This document shows, one piece after another, positions 11,088 to 21,539 of a stretch of DNA of 64,000 nucleotides. Made by a program: the position numbers and the translations under genes. The stretch lies in the NCBI GenBank assembly GCA_011319805.1, contig SJRY01000236.1:762371-826370 (forward strand), read 5' to 3'. The notes beneath the pieces are model-generated. The model was not told where the DNA came from. It saw only the letters and a list, made by a program, of their open reading frames with translations, and searched no databases. Origin of the DNA: Macrocybe gigantea (Eukaryota > Basidiomycota > Agaricomycetes > Agaricales > Callistosporiaceae). The stretch's first letter is position 1; every line of letters starts with the position of its first letter.

Positions 11088-11700
11088 CTACGCCGTTACG
11101 TTCCCGATTCGTTCAAGCCCTTTTAATGGTCCCTGCAGGCACTGCCAAATTAGCGTGATGCTTACCAGCGAAATCGATGAAATCGACAGCATTGCTTCGT
11201 AGAGCACGACTACCCAAAAGCCATTTTCTTCTATGAAACGGACCTTCTGCACCGGGGATGAAGTACTACATAAGAACGTCGCACTCCTACTGAATTCTGT
11301 CCAAGGACCGGTTATGGGCCCATCAAGAAAAGCAGCGCTGTCGCAGCAATAATTGTCACAGTTTGCCATTGCCAAGAATTTCTGACCATGACATGACCGC
11401 TGGTGATGAAATTGATCAGAACAATATTGACTAAGATTCCAAACTCCAGTACTGCTACCGAATATTGGTCACCAAACTTGATCCCCTACAGAATCCAGTT
11501 CTCGACTCCGAACTGCAACGCAGAATACACGATAATGTGAAAAGGATTAAAGCTCATAAGTGCCAGCAGTGCGGGATATCACTGGTATCGTGATGGAATA
11601 TGTAAGAGAATACGGTGGGCTGTTGTGGAGCAAAACTATCTCCAATGAACGAGACACTGCAAGGCAGCAGGAAATTCCCGAGCGCGACAATGAACAAGAC
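11088..11700 (-). CDS. Unknown multi-pass membrane protein
   Basis: Minus-strand frames between about 11700 and 11088 give hydrophobic runs such as VLEFGILVNIVLINFITSG, TVTIIAATALLFLMG and FWVVVLYEAMLSISSISL, interrupted by probable introns. The end is GLERIGNVTA at 11088. The pattern suggests at least three membrane helices. No family was recognised. The 5' end and intron positions are not resolved, and it could be part of one gene with the single-helix frame at 11773-12189. Confidence 0.4.
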
Positions 11701-11772
11701 TCAAGAATGCACGGAGAACAAGTACAATGGGTTCGATCCGCTCCAGCATCGTCTGGCATTATGCTTGAGCGC

Positions 11773-12189
11773 TCATAAAGTGACAGCATCAGATTGGGAT
11801 AGAGCGCCATCAATGGGCGCAGGGTTTGACCCAAACAGCGATCGAAGTTTAAGCCAGTCAAACGGCGGATCAACAAAGCGAGCTTCGCCTGTTTGGGCAG
11901 AGAACTCGAGGCGTGGCCGATGAATGTTGAAACGATGTGCAATCAAATGGCACATCATAATAAATAAGATGACGAAGAAGATAATCGTGGAGCGAATCTT
12001 CCAAGGCGCGTTAAAGGAAGTGTACGACGAAAGTCGTTCGCGCAAGGGTGGCTTTGGGGGAGGAGCAAGAAACGCGATGGAGAAGTCGTGCGTTGACGAG
12101 GGGGATGATGGCGTTACAATAATAGCAGGTAAGGGCGACTTCTCCGTGAGCGAAACGAGGGAAAGATCTGGTGTCCGAGGTATAAGCAA
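11773..12189 (-). CDS. Unknown single-pass membrane protein
   Basis: Open frame of 138 codons with a serine/proline-rich N-terminal half (SLTEKSPLPAIIVTPSSPSS), a basic flank, one membrane helix (STIIFFVILFIMMCHLIAHR) and a short C-terminal domain. The first in-frame codon at 12189 is TTG. The coding frame continues upstream without an ATG to a possible splice acceptor (CGCTAG) near 12218, so a short first exon probably exists. No family recognised. Confidence 0.45.
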   Translation of the reverse strand: MLIPRTPDLSLVSLTEKSPLPAIIVTPSSPSSTHDFSIAFLAPPPKPPLRERLSSYTSFNAPWKIRSTIIFFVILFIMMCHLIAHRFNIHRPRLEFSAQTGEARFVDPPFDWLKLRSLFGSNPAPIDGALSQSDAVTL

Positions 12190-12524
12190 GTGCTTTATGG
12201 CACCATGGCATGACTGACCTAGCGGCGCTGGTATTAAAGTGTAATCGAGACGCTGTGGTAAACGGTGAAGACGAGGTACTTAATAGGATAGGTCATTACA
12301 AGGCAGTCTTTCGGGATGGTCTGCCACTTACAAGGACGAGGCATACTGAATATCGAAATAAACACAGGCCGTGAATGTTTCACCGTGCTATGGGGATTCT
12401 ACTCTGGTTTCAAAAGGAGTGGCGAGAAAAGGAACGTAAAAGGGCGGATATAGCCGGTTGTTGGTCGAACGAAACGCGGTGGTGAGGAAAGAGTAAGAAG
12501 CAGGAAGAAGGTGAGGGAGGAAAT
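12190..12524. other. Upstream region of the WDR89-like gene
   Basis: Between divergent genes. It holds the presumed first exon of the single-pass membrane protein and the WDR89-like promoter. No element could be named. Confidence 0.35.
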
Positions 12525-14059
12525 ATGTCAATTCCGTTTGATGGCAACAGACTCGGCAAGGAATTATATAATCCACGCCTGTTGCTGTCGACCAAGATGC
12601 TGGAGTCGCCTAACTTGAACGTCTTTAACACACCTTCGAGGTCATCCCAAAGCCCATCTCAGTCTTATATCCTATCGATAGCGAGCTTTCAAAACCTCTT
12701 TGCAATTTCCCTATCGATACCTGCAAATACGATCGAGATACTTGACAAAACAACGCTCTTGAGTGTTCAGACACTACCAGGCCATGATATTGCAATCTCT
12801 TCGCTGCGTTCGGTGGATAACATAGGTGGTTCCAATCACGAAAGCCTGCTCTCATCTGGAAAGGATGGCTGCTTGAAGGTCTGGGATTCTCGATCAAACT
12901 CGGAGGCAAGCAGAAGTGGGCTTCAGATTTATCATGACCGCTGGACAAAGCAGTCTCAAGAAAATTCCATTCAGTGACATATCTGGGCACTTCGAGACCT
13001 CTTCTGTGTTGCGACATCTCCTCTGATGGTATGACCATTGCAGCAGGGACGGATTTACAGGGGGAAGATGCTTTTATTCTCTACTGGTCAATATCCATCT
13101 TTCCATGTCGAGTCGCATGTGGACTAAGCCCTTGATGCAGGGATCCAAGACAGCCCACGAATCCGCTAAGAATTCATGGTTCTACCCATTCGGACGACAT
13201 TACATCTCTCTCGTTTTTAAAGTCGCCAACCTCGGCGTGTCCATCTCACAGAGAAATTTTGTCTGCATCTTCTGATGGCCTATTGACTGTGTCAAACTCA
13301 GATGAAGATAATGAAGATGATGCTGTGTTAAATGTTGGGAATTGGGGTTGCAGCATTTCCCAGGCGGGATGGTTTCCGACACCATCCGGCTTAAAAATCT
13401 GGGCAGCCAGCGATATGGAGACTTTAAGTACATGGTCTGTTGAGGTGCTTAATCATCACTTTTGTGTCGTACTTGACAACTGACGGCAACAGCTTGAGCG
13501 GTATCAGAATCTGGACATACGCGAACCTTCGTTACATACACAGCGGCGGACGTGGGTAACGGACTATCTCATCACCTGTGAACCCTCAGGGCAAGAGCTT
13601 GGTCTTTTTGTGGGCTCTAATGAGTACGTTCTTAACCATGATTAAGGGCCTTCAGTGACTGAATTGTGAGCAGAGGTGATGTGGCATTGATATCTAAGCC
13701 GGGATTACTGTCTTTGCAGAGCCCTTGGCATCTGCAAAGTCTTTGGAGAAACAATCACGTCGGAGTTGTCCGGTCTTTATTATGGGACAGACAAGTCAGT
13801 TTGACCTATTGGTATCCTGAACTTCAAGCTTGTATACTGATTAAACAACTGCTAGAACAATGTGTTGGTGACAGGCGGTGAAGACCAGAAAATTTGTGTC
13901 TGGCCTGGGCCTGACTTTCAAGAATCAGACGATAGGATGGATGTAGACCCTGTAACAAGAAAGCGACCATTGGACGATGGCAGCGCAAGTGTAAGGACTT
14001 TTATCTCTGATACAAAATTCAAGGCTAAGGCAGTGCGTCAAGGAGGGGAAACGGCATAG
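12525..14059 (+). CDS. WD40-repeat protein, WDR89-like
   Basis: Beta-propeller protein. Visible repeat pieces in order: LPGHDIAISSLRS with LLSSGKDGCLKVWDSRS; PLLCCDISSDGMTIAAGTD; HSDDITSLSFL with EILLSASSDGLLTVSN; SISQAGWFPTPSGLKIWAAS; and HVGVVRSLLWDRQ joined to NNVLVTGGEDQKICVWPGP near the end. The C-terminus is acidic then basic (DDRMDVDPVTRKRPLDDGS). The order of repeats and the late GGEDQKICVW block resemble WDR89 proteins, whose function is poorly defined. The ATG at 12525 is in frame. A second ATG at 12597 is also possible. Introns near 12950, 13110-13170, 13480 and 13800-13855 were inferred. It converges on MSS1 with only about 50 bp between stop codons. Confidence 0.75.
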
Positions 14060-14108
14060 ACGGTGATATGGCGAAATCCGAAGCTTCCCACAGCAACCCT
14101 GCAGTCAC

Positions 14109-16080
14109 TTATTTACCAATGCAAAACTCGCCGAAGACGACGTCTAGCACATCCTCCACATCAACTACACCTGAGATTTTGCCTATTGCCTGTGCTGCAT
14201 AGCGCAGTTCCTCAGCACCGAGGACGATATCGCTCGAAGCTGGTATATCATTGAGTTCACGGTGTCTCCAAAGCGTTCGTCGGCGACTTACGCGTGCTAA
14301 GAAAAGCTTGCAAATGTTGGCATGTGGATTGCAATAGTACCCGGTGTCGTGCCTGAGTAATCAAAGGCCACTGTTTTAAGGAAGGTGTCATATGAAGATT
14401 AAACCTGTAGCTACCGGTGAACGGAGGCGCTGGGCGGCATAGTCACGATTGAACTTGCCTTTCACGCAATACTGCTTCAAATTCTGACAGAAACTCTTGG
14501 GTTCCGCTTCCGGTGTTTAGGCTTACCGCCCAGACGTGCTTGCCGTCGAATTGCCCACCACGCCAAGGGAGCGGTGAGGATAATAAGTCGGATTTGTTGA
14601 GGAGAAAAAGCGTCTGCGGCGTGACCAAACGCCGTAAACTTGGTGGGACTTCGAGACATGGACCAGACAGGGTCTCTAATGTAAGTTCTGGAAGAGAGAG
14701 GACACAAAGAGAGATGTCGGCATTTTGCACGCTGCTCTAGGTTTAGCTGTACGCCTTCCAAGATAGGTGTTTACGCACACAGACTCAGCTTTTTGAACGC
14801 CGATGCGTTCAATCAGGTCGTCTGTCTTCCTCAGACCGGCCGTGTCCGCAATGATGACTGGTAGACCACCAATGTCGAGGGATAGTTCCAACACATCACG
14901 AGTGGTCCCCGGAACCGGCGTCACTATAGCAGCCTCTCGTCGGGCTATAAATCGGTCAGAAGTATTGATGGAACCATAATGTCACTTTCTCACCTAGAAA
15001 GTTCAACAGCGTGCTTTTGCCGGCATTGGGAGGGCCAAATATTGCCAACTTGATTCCCGATCGGAGAATTTCTCCTCGACGATCATTTTCGAGGCTTGCA
15101 CGATTTTTGTCAGCAGTATATGCACCTTGGAGCGTGCTGTGGAGAGATGTCTATCGTTGACCTGAGATTCGGGAACAGGAGGCGAACCTTCCTCGTAGAC
15201 ACCGTCTTCAATTTCTTCGCTTTCACCGAAGTCAATCAAGGCTTCCACGTTGGCTAAACACATGATGATACTGGCACGAAGCTCCTCGAATCGAGCCCTT
15301 TGTGAACCCTACACTGGTCATTCAAAAGTACAGCTTCGTTAAAGCGAACAGAGTATCTGGAAAAACGGGCATACCTCAGCAGCCGCAAGAGCAATGCGCC
15401 GTTGAGCTTCCGTTTCAGCATCTATCAAATCCCTGAGGCCCTCCACTTGGGTTAAATCAAGCCTGCCCCCGTTAAAGGCACGTCTGGTGAACTCTCCTGG
15501 TTCGGCGGGTCTACAGAAGGATAATGATGCGAGCGACTTGAGGACGGATGAGATCACGGCCCTTCCAGAATGAAAATGAAGCTCGAGAACATCTTCAGTC
15601 GTAAATGATTTCGGGCCTAAGGGTTTTATCAGTAAATTGTGCAATCCGACCCCAGATAAGTCGTCACCTTTAAAAAACAGCGAGACCATCGTCTAGACGT
15701 TCTTGATCATTGTTGGGGTCCACTATACGACAGTGATACATTCGCCATGGCATTACCGGCAAATCGCCTTTCCGTGAGCTGGTTTGCAACCGGACCATCT
15801 TTTGCCAAACGAGATGGGCGTCAGGGCCAGATATCCTAACAACCGCAACACCTCCTTTTCCCGGAGGGGTGGATAGAGCAAATATTGTAGGGCGCTGGTT
15901 ATCTGTGCGTACGAGGCTTGGTCGCTCCGCCTTTCTGGGCATGGCACTGCTGGAGTTGAATCTAAGGTTCCTAGTTGCGTAGGATTTGGAACATTGGGTG
16001 TGTGCACATCCGCGAACGACGGAATTTAGAATGCGCGGTAATAGAGACCTGTCCTGGACAACTGCAGCGATGGGCCACAT
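14109..16080 (-). CDS. MSS1: Mitochondrial tRNA modification GTPase (MnmE/MSS1)
   Basis: Partner of the MTO1/GidA protein in modifying the wobble uridine of mitochondrial tRNAs. The start [12 protein letters not shown] at 16080 opens a presequence. The N-terminal MnmE domain follows ([66 protein letters not shown]). The GTPase domain has G1 [10 protein letters not shown]2 PGTTRD, G3 DTAGLR and G4 NKSD. The C-terminus is FCIGK followed by a stop at 14109-14111. The terminal cysteine is catalytically required in bacterial MnmE. All key residues are present. Several GT-AG introns split the gene, one just after STLLNFL. The upstream 147 bp is shared with calcineurin B, transcribed divergently. 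Confidence 0.93.
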
Positions 16081-16227
16081 AAAATATGGGACGTCTTGCT
16101 CAAGTGCTCACTGCCACACGTGACAGGCCACACATTAGCTCGGCCGTTTGTCACTGCAATTTCCGCTCTTTCACTGTCCTACGTTTTTCTTGTAGACCCA
16201 TCATAACTCCCGCATTTCGCTGCCAAC
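16081..16227. promoter_or_regulatory. Divergent promoter of MSS1 and calcineurin B
   Basis: Only 147 bp separates the two start codons. No clear TATA box. A pyrimidine-rich stretch (CTTTCACTGTCC) lies just upstream of the calcineurin B start. Confidence 0.45.
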
Positions 16228-17155
16228 ATGGGTCAATCGCGTCAGTGGTCGCTACGTACTGAATCCTCTGATCATCGCTGATAGGCAACCTCAGCATCTC
16301 AGTTTATGGAGGACATGGAAAAGCGATCGAACTGTGTGTGATATTCTACAGCCCGCCGAATGCACTGTTTTCAGACATTATTCGTGTCTTCTGCGCAAAG
16401 TTACCCAGGCAGAGCTCGAACGACTGAAGAAGCGATTCATGAAACTTGATAGGCAGATTCCTCTTCTTATAATCCGACTCTGTTTAGATGTGGCTTATCA
16501 CAGCGTTTAGCGATGGTTCCGGGTCGATTGATCGCGAGGAATTCCTACAAATACCGCAGATCGCTTCAAATCCTTTAGCGTCGCGAATGATTGCCATCTT
16601 CGACGAAGAGTACGTTCAACACAAAACCGAGTTGTCTTCGTGCTAACGTGGACTTTCTCGCTCAGTGGCGGAGGAACGGTAGATTTTCAAGAGTTTGTAG
16701 GAGGCTTGAGTGCATTCAGCAGCCGTGGGGGCCGTGAAGAAAAGCTGAAGTGTATGCAGCAGGTCCCGATCTTATGACGCAGCAGACTAAACCATTCGTT
16801 CGCTTCGTCAGTCGCGTTCAAGGTCTACGATGTCGATAGAGATGGTTATATCTCTAATGGAGAGCTGTTTTTGGTTTTGAAAATGATGGTTGGCAATAAC
16901 CTCAAGGTCTGTCGTTGAACGTGCTCTATATACTATGCCTAACTTGGTTTTCATAGGACCAGCAACTGCAACAAATCGTTGATAAAACAATCATGGAGGC
17001 CGATAGAGATGGGGATGGGAGATTGGATTTTGAGGAATTTGCACAGATGGTATCGAATACGGTACGTGGTCTTCAGGCCACTATGAGATGAAGGAGTCCT
17101 CAGTCGTGTTCAACAGGATATTGTCAAGCAAATGACGTTAGAGGACCTGTTCTAG
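16228..17155 (+). CDS. CNB1: Calcineurin regulatory subunit B
   Basis: Calcium-binding regulatory subunit of the phosphatase calcineurin. The start MGQS carries the N-myristoylation glycine. Splicing gives [17 protein letters not shown], then [17 protein letters not shown]. Four EF-hand loops are intact: [36 protein letters not shown] and [12 protein letters not shown]. The protein ends [12 protein letters not shown] at 17155. Introns are about 45-60 bp. The one after FMKLD, inside EF-hand 1, fits only with a GC donor (GATAG|GCAGAT to GTTTAG). The others are GT-AG. About 175 residues, as expected. Confidence 0.94.
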
Positions 17156-17698
17156 TTTGGCCCTTGTCTCTGTGTTATATACCCTTTTTTTTATTCTGGT
17201 GGTTTCGGACGCAATGAATCCATCACGGAAATATAGTCTTGCCTCGAATTTGTTTATCTTGCCGTCGCGCCTTCAGGGGAATCTCCAAAATAATCGCGGA
17301 CTGAGGGGATGGTAACTACAAAGCCACGGAAAGAGCAGATATCCATAATACGTGAAGTGGGGATATTGTAACAATTACAGGTATGCAGCATGTACTATAC
17401 AGAAGTGGTGACGGAGTCAATCTAAAGACAAACGAACAAGATGGAAAAAAAAGAGTGTGCTGTACATTTTAAAGTGTAGTTTGTCCATAAACTTGATTAT
17501 CAAGGAAAGACCTATGCGTGACAATGGTAATTTGCAGGCGGCATGCGGGAACCAACCGAGTTGGTCCACTTACTGTACACGGCAGAAGGCACAGAACAAC
17601 TTGGATAACAGATGATATGGTCGGGGCAGAACGGATGGATAAGACCTATTTCAACATCGACCTCACCGATCACCGATGGAACGTAGGGGACGCGGTAG
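17156..17698. other. Convergent 3' region
   Basis: Spacer between calcineurin B and the minus-strand unknown gene, containing 3' untranslated sequence. No coding sequence supported. Confidence 0.4.
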
Positions 17699-18298
17699 CT
17701 AGGGAAAATGGCTTTCGACGACCTGAGAAAAGGAAGAATGTTGCGGAACTCGCGTGACACGGGAAAAAACAGGTTGAGCTGTGGAACACGCATCGCTCGA
17801 CTGGCGTTGTGGAAGATAACATGGATCTAGAGACGAGTGGAACAGGGTGGAAGGATCCATGACCTCGTGTGGCCCTGAGAATGGCATGGCCTTGGAAGGA
17901 ATGTCGGAGATTTCCTGAGGTGAATCGAGCAAATCTTGCACCATACGTTCATCTTCGTCTAAGACTTCGTCAGCGGCAGAGATCTGTATTCCTGCGAGAA
18001 ACTCGAATCCTCCGGCTGCCTTCGAGTTTCCAACAAATAGCCCCAGCCTTGCCCAGTTGATGAGGTCGGTGTGTTACATGGCTGAAGATACGAGTCGTTC
18101 TGGTGCGGCATGGTCCATGAGGACCGAGGAACGGATTGTGGATGAAGAGCTTGGGTTAGTTGCGCCTAGCAGAAAGATAAGGATATTCGAGCGAGGAGTG
18201 TCGATAATACGAACTTGCAAAAGGGCAAGGTCTAGTGCCTCCTGACCTATGTGACTGGCAGAAAGGGAGGAGGCAAGGTCGTCGACAGAAAAGCTCAT
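17699..18298 (-). CDS. Unknown conserved-looking fungal protein
   Basis: Begins MSFSVDDLASSLSASHIGQE (ATG at 18296-18298). After an intron (GTTCGTATT to CTGCTAG) it continues AQLTQALHPQSV, then a serine/glutamine/proline-rich region. The second half (DEDERMVQDLLDSPQEIS) is in a different frame from SQEYRSLP, with the change near 17985, so an intron or a one-base indel is present. It ends SQVVESHFP at 17699. The N-terminal helix and low-complexity remainder give no functional hint. No domain recognised. Confidence 0.45.
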
Positions 18299-18527
18299 GA
18301 TGTGTAAAGGAGGGTGAAGGAGATCAGTGAGAGGCCATGCCAAGGCGGCTGTTGAATCAAATCCGACTGAATTGAGTACGCTTTAGTACAGGTTCCTCCG
18401 TCGACACGTGACTTAACCCTTCCGGTCCGTCAGATCGCCGACCAACCCTCCGAATATCCCTCCATCAGCCGCGGCCATTTGTACATATTCTTTCTAGACT
18501 CCTAATCAGATACCTGCCACGTCCAGG

Positions 18528-19823
18528 TCAGGGTCCAGTTCTCACCTCGACCACGGAGGGACATGCGTCAGCTAACAGCTCGCATGCCCGCCGCAACCCC
18601 GTTTCCAATTCGACGTTGACTGGCAGGTCAAGTTAGCAGTGCCGAATGCTAAACAGATGGCCGGCTTACCCATGTTGGATTCCACGTGCATCACCCAGCA
18701 TCTGCCTACTCCATCCAGAATGGTAGTTTTCCACCGCGCCATACATGGACCACATTCTTCAATGATGATGCATAGCGCACTCAAGGATGCTAACTGCATC
18801 TCGCCTGACAACTTGTTTGGGAATTCGGGAGCGAGCGAATATAAAATCTGCATGATTAAAGCCTGATCATTGACATTTGGAACGAGCCCCCATCAGCACA
18901 GAACGTCCCCAAGACATGGAGAGAAAGGACCTTCAAGAACCGTGAGCAGCCAATACTGAGGCATCTCAGAAGTCGTGGAAGGACTTGCAGAGATGCGAGT
19001 ATAGCATCGGGCTTCTCGTACCCGTATATCCAGATTCCACCAATGATGCTGTCTCCTAGAATCGCGCAAAGCTGATCAAATCTGTCCGAGGATCCAATCG
19101 TCGTAGTCAATGTCGTCAGGTCTATGAACGCGTCTACTACGTGTTTAATGAGTTCGGGAGTTTCCTGGTCCTGTAGATGCGCAAGGCAGGTCGACAGAGA
19201 CTGGAAGAAAATCAGCTTCATCTCGCGGGCAAACTTGATTAGTGACCCACAGCGCGAATCAGTCCGTCAACACCACTGCGTATCAGAACGTCTTTGGGAA
19301 CGTGTCGAAGCATTTCCGAGACGATGCGAACGCCTTGTAATTTGTAGCAAGCTTCATAATCGTCCAGCAGCGTCATGACCGGAGGGACCAATAGGTACCA
19401 GAGATTTTCATAGTCTTCTGGCTACACAGAGATAAATGGTCGTTGTCTTGGGGTGTCGACGGCACGTCACTTGCCTGTGTGTGTTTCACACACCATAAGA
19501 CAAGGCTTCCAATAGCGGCGTGAATTTTCCATCTCTGTCCCTCGTAGTAATCCTGCGCGGCGAGAGGCCCCCCTGCTGGCCTGAGCAATTTGCGGCCGGT
19601 GGCCACACTGAGTAAAGGATGCGCATTAGCAGTGAACATCGGCTTGACCCATCCCGTGAGGACCTGCTCTAATAGCTGAGCAGTCACTGTCGATTCAGGA
19701 ATGCCATTTAAATAGACTTCAAGACATTATGCATAAGTAGTCTTCAGCCGGAGAGCGCATTGTAGGATTACCTTGAAGCGATTCGAGTGAGAACGATGGG
19801 TCCAACACTATGATTGCGGACAT
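18528..19823 (-). CDS. TTI2-like protein (Tel2-interacting, TTT complex)
   Basis: Alpha-helical repeat protein. The start MSAIIVLDPSFSLESLQ is at 19823. Diagnostic blocks are DYYEGQRWKIHAAIGSLVLW, then after an intron WYLLVPPVMTLLDDYEACYK and LQGVRIVSEMLRHVPKDVL, then KHVVDAFIDLTTL, and SLSALCIIIEECGPCMARW near the end. The paired LLVPPVMTLLDDY...LQGVRIVSEML pattern resembles TTI2, a subunit of the Tel2-Tti1-Tti2 chaperone adaptor that matures PIKK kinases such as TOR and ATM. Exon ends were inferred from GT-AG signals. The last exon may end at 18528 or splice further. The assignment rests on remembered motif resemblance only. Divergent from FUR1 with 110 bp between starts. Confidence 0.6.
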
Positions 19824-19933
19824 AGAAGTCGATGGGAAAGCATTGAAAGCGACGGAAATGGGAGTGGGTGGCGATGTTTATCGATGACCATTGGTGGCCT
19901 TGTTTCTTTACCCCCTCTCCCAGGACTTTCTTC

Positions 19934-21093
19934 ATGGCCAACACAACGCCAGTGACTCAAATGCCTCCCCTTCCTCCTCCACAGTCCGCAAATGCTGTGA
20001 ATACCAATCGAGCTCACCTATATCCTCTCCCCAAGTCCGTGTTCACACTGCGGCAAACAGCCCAACTTGAGGCGCTATACACTATCATCCGAGATAAAAA
20101 CACTTCGAGAGGCGACTTTCTCTTTTATTCAGATCGGATCATCAGATTACTCGTCGAGGAGGGATTAAACCACCTTCCAGTTGTCCGGCGTGTGGTGGAG
20201 ACGCCCACGGTATGCCATCTCTCTTCTTGTATGCAGCCTAGCTGGCTGTAATGAACCTAAATTCCCCATCGACATAGGGAGCTACATACGATGGTGTTGG
20301 GTTTGAAGGCAAGATATGTGGAGTTTCAATCCTACGAGCTGGCGAGGTGAGCATCATTTATTCTCAACTGTCTTGCAATAGGATGAACATGTTTTCGAGG
20401 CCATGGAAGCCGGACTGCGCGAAGTTTGCAGAAGTGTCAGGATTGGAAAAATTCTTATACAGCGGGTCTGTTGTTCTACCTATATGCTAAGTCACAGCTG
20501 AATCTGTTTTCTCTAGGATGAGGAGACAGCTCAACCAAAGCTTTTTTACTCGAAGGTGTCACATTTTGGTTAGGCTGCAGTGGGCTCGCATTGATGCCAT
20601 ACCACAGTTTCCTCCAGATATTGCTTCTCGGTATGTTCTATTGCTGGACCCTATGCTTGGTATGCCTGCTTTCTTTACTGCTGTTCTGTGGCATTGAACC
20701 TTTGTAGCTACAGGTGGTTCTGCAATGAAAGCTGTTGAGGTCCTTATAGAGCATGGTGTACCAGAGGAACGTATAATTTTTATAAATTTGGTTTGTTGTT
20801 ATTTTTTTTATAAATTACTATAATGTTCATTGGTTTGAGAAGATTGCAGCTCCAGAAGGTTTATTGACTTTTTGTGCAAGATATCCAAATCTCAAAGTGG
20901 TATGTTAAATTCTTGGCTTGATATCTTATCTACACTCATTTCTTGAAATAGATCACGGGATGGATCGATAAAGGCCTGAATGAGAAGGCATATATTATTC
21001 CGGGCCTAGGAGACTTTGGTGAACGCAGGTATATGGTATTCTTTACATTAGTTTGATGTCTCTGTTAATTCTATTATCAGGTACTGCTTATAA
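19934..21093 (+). CDS. FUR1: Uracil phosphoribosyltransferase
   Basis: Pyrimidine salvage enzyme that converts uracil and PRPP to UMP in the cytosol. The start MANTTPVTQMPP at 19934 fits a good ATG context (TTCATGGC). Conserved blocks are YDGVGFEGKICGVSILRAGE, SVRIGKILIQRDEETAQPKL, the PRPP-binding LLLDPMLATGGSAMKA, APEGLLTFCARYPNLKV, ITGWIDKGLNEKAYIIPGLG and the terminal DFGERRYCL with TAA at 21091-21093. About eight short introns, all readable as GT-AG. No frameshift was found, so this copy looks functional. An insertion of a copia element lies 130 bp past the stop codon. Confidence 0.95.
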
Positions 21094-21223
21094 TAAGTTT
21101 GCTACTACCAAATCAGTCTGTTTCAGATGCCTGATCAATTATCAATTCCTTGAGTGACTGACATTTTTATATTTTGAATAAGAACTTGAGAATTACAATT
21201 GCTGAACCAATTTTACTAATTTG

Positions 21224-21454
21224 TGTTGGAATGCATCGCGAATGCACGGATGCTTACATAACAGTAGCATACAAGCACAACGGTTCCACGCACCTCTTTC
21301 CTCAGTTGCTATCACATGTGACTGAGGTAAGAGCATCCAGCACCGATATATTACACACAACCAAACTAATGTATGCATACAGAGGCATTGTAGGTTAGTA
21401 TAGGCAATGTATAGTTGCTATCACATGTGACTGAGAGGCATTGTAGTTCTAACA
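21224..21454 (+). repeat. 5' LTR of copia element
   Basis: Starts TGTTGGAATGCATC and ends TTCTAACA. It contains an internal repeat of GTTGCTATCACATGTGACTGAG at two places. The 3' LTR matches over its whole length but with scattered differences, several of them CpG in this copy and TpG or CpA in the other. Confidence 0.88.
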
Positions 21455-21464
21455 GGTTATGGGC
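21455..21464 (+). other. Primer-binding site, half-tRNA-iMet type
   Basis: GGTTATGGGC directly follows the 5' LTR. This matches the primer-binding start of Drosophila copia, which uses an internal fragment of initiator methionine tRNA. Confidence 0.7.
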
Positions 21465-21539
21465 AAACTGTGAACACCTACATCTCTTGTCCGCAACTCG
21501 CCCGTGTCTTTTTACACCTAGACATGTTTTATGCTATTG

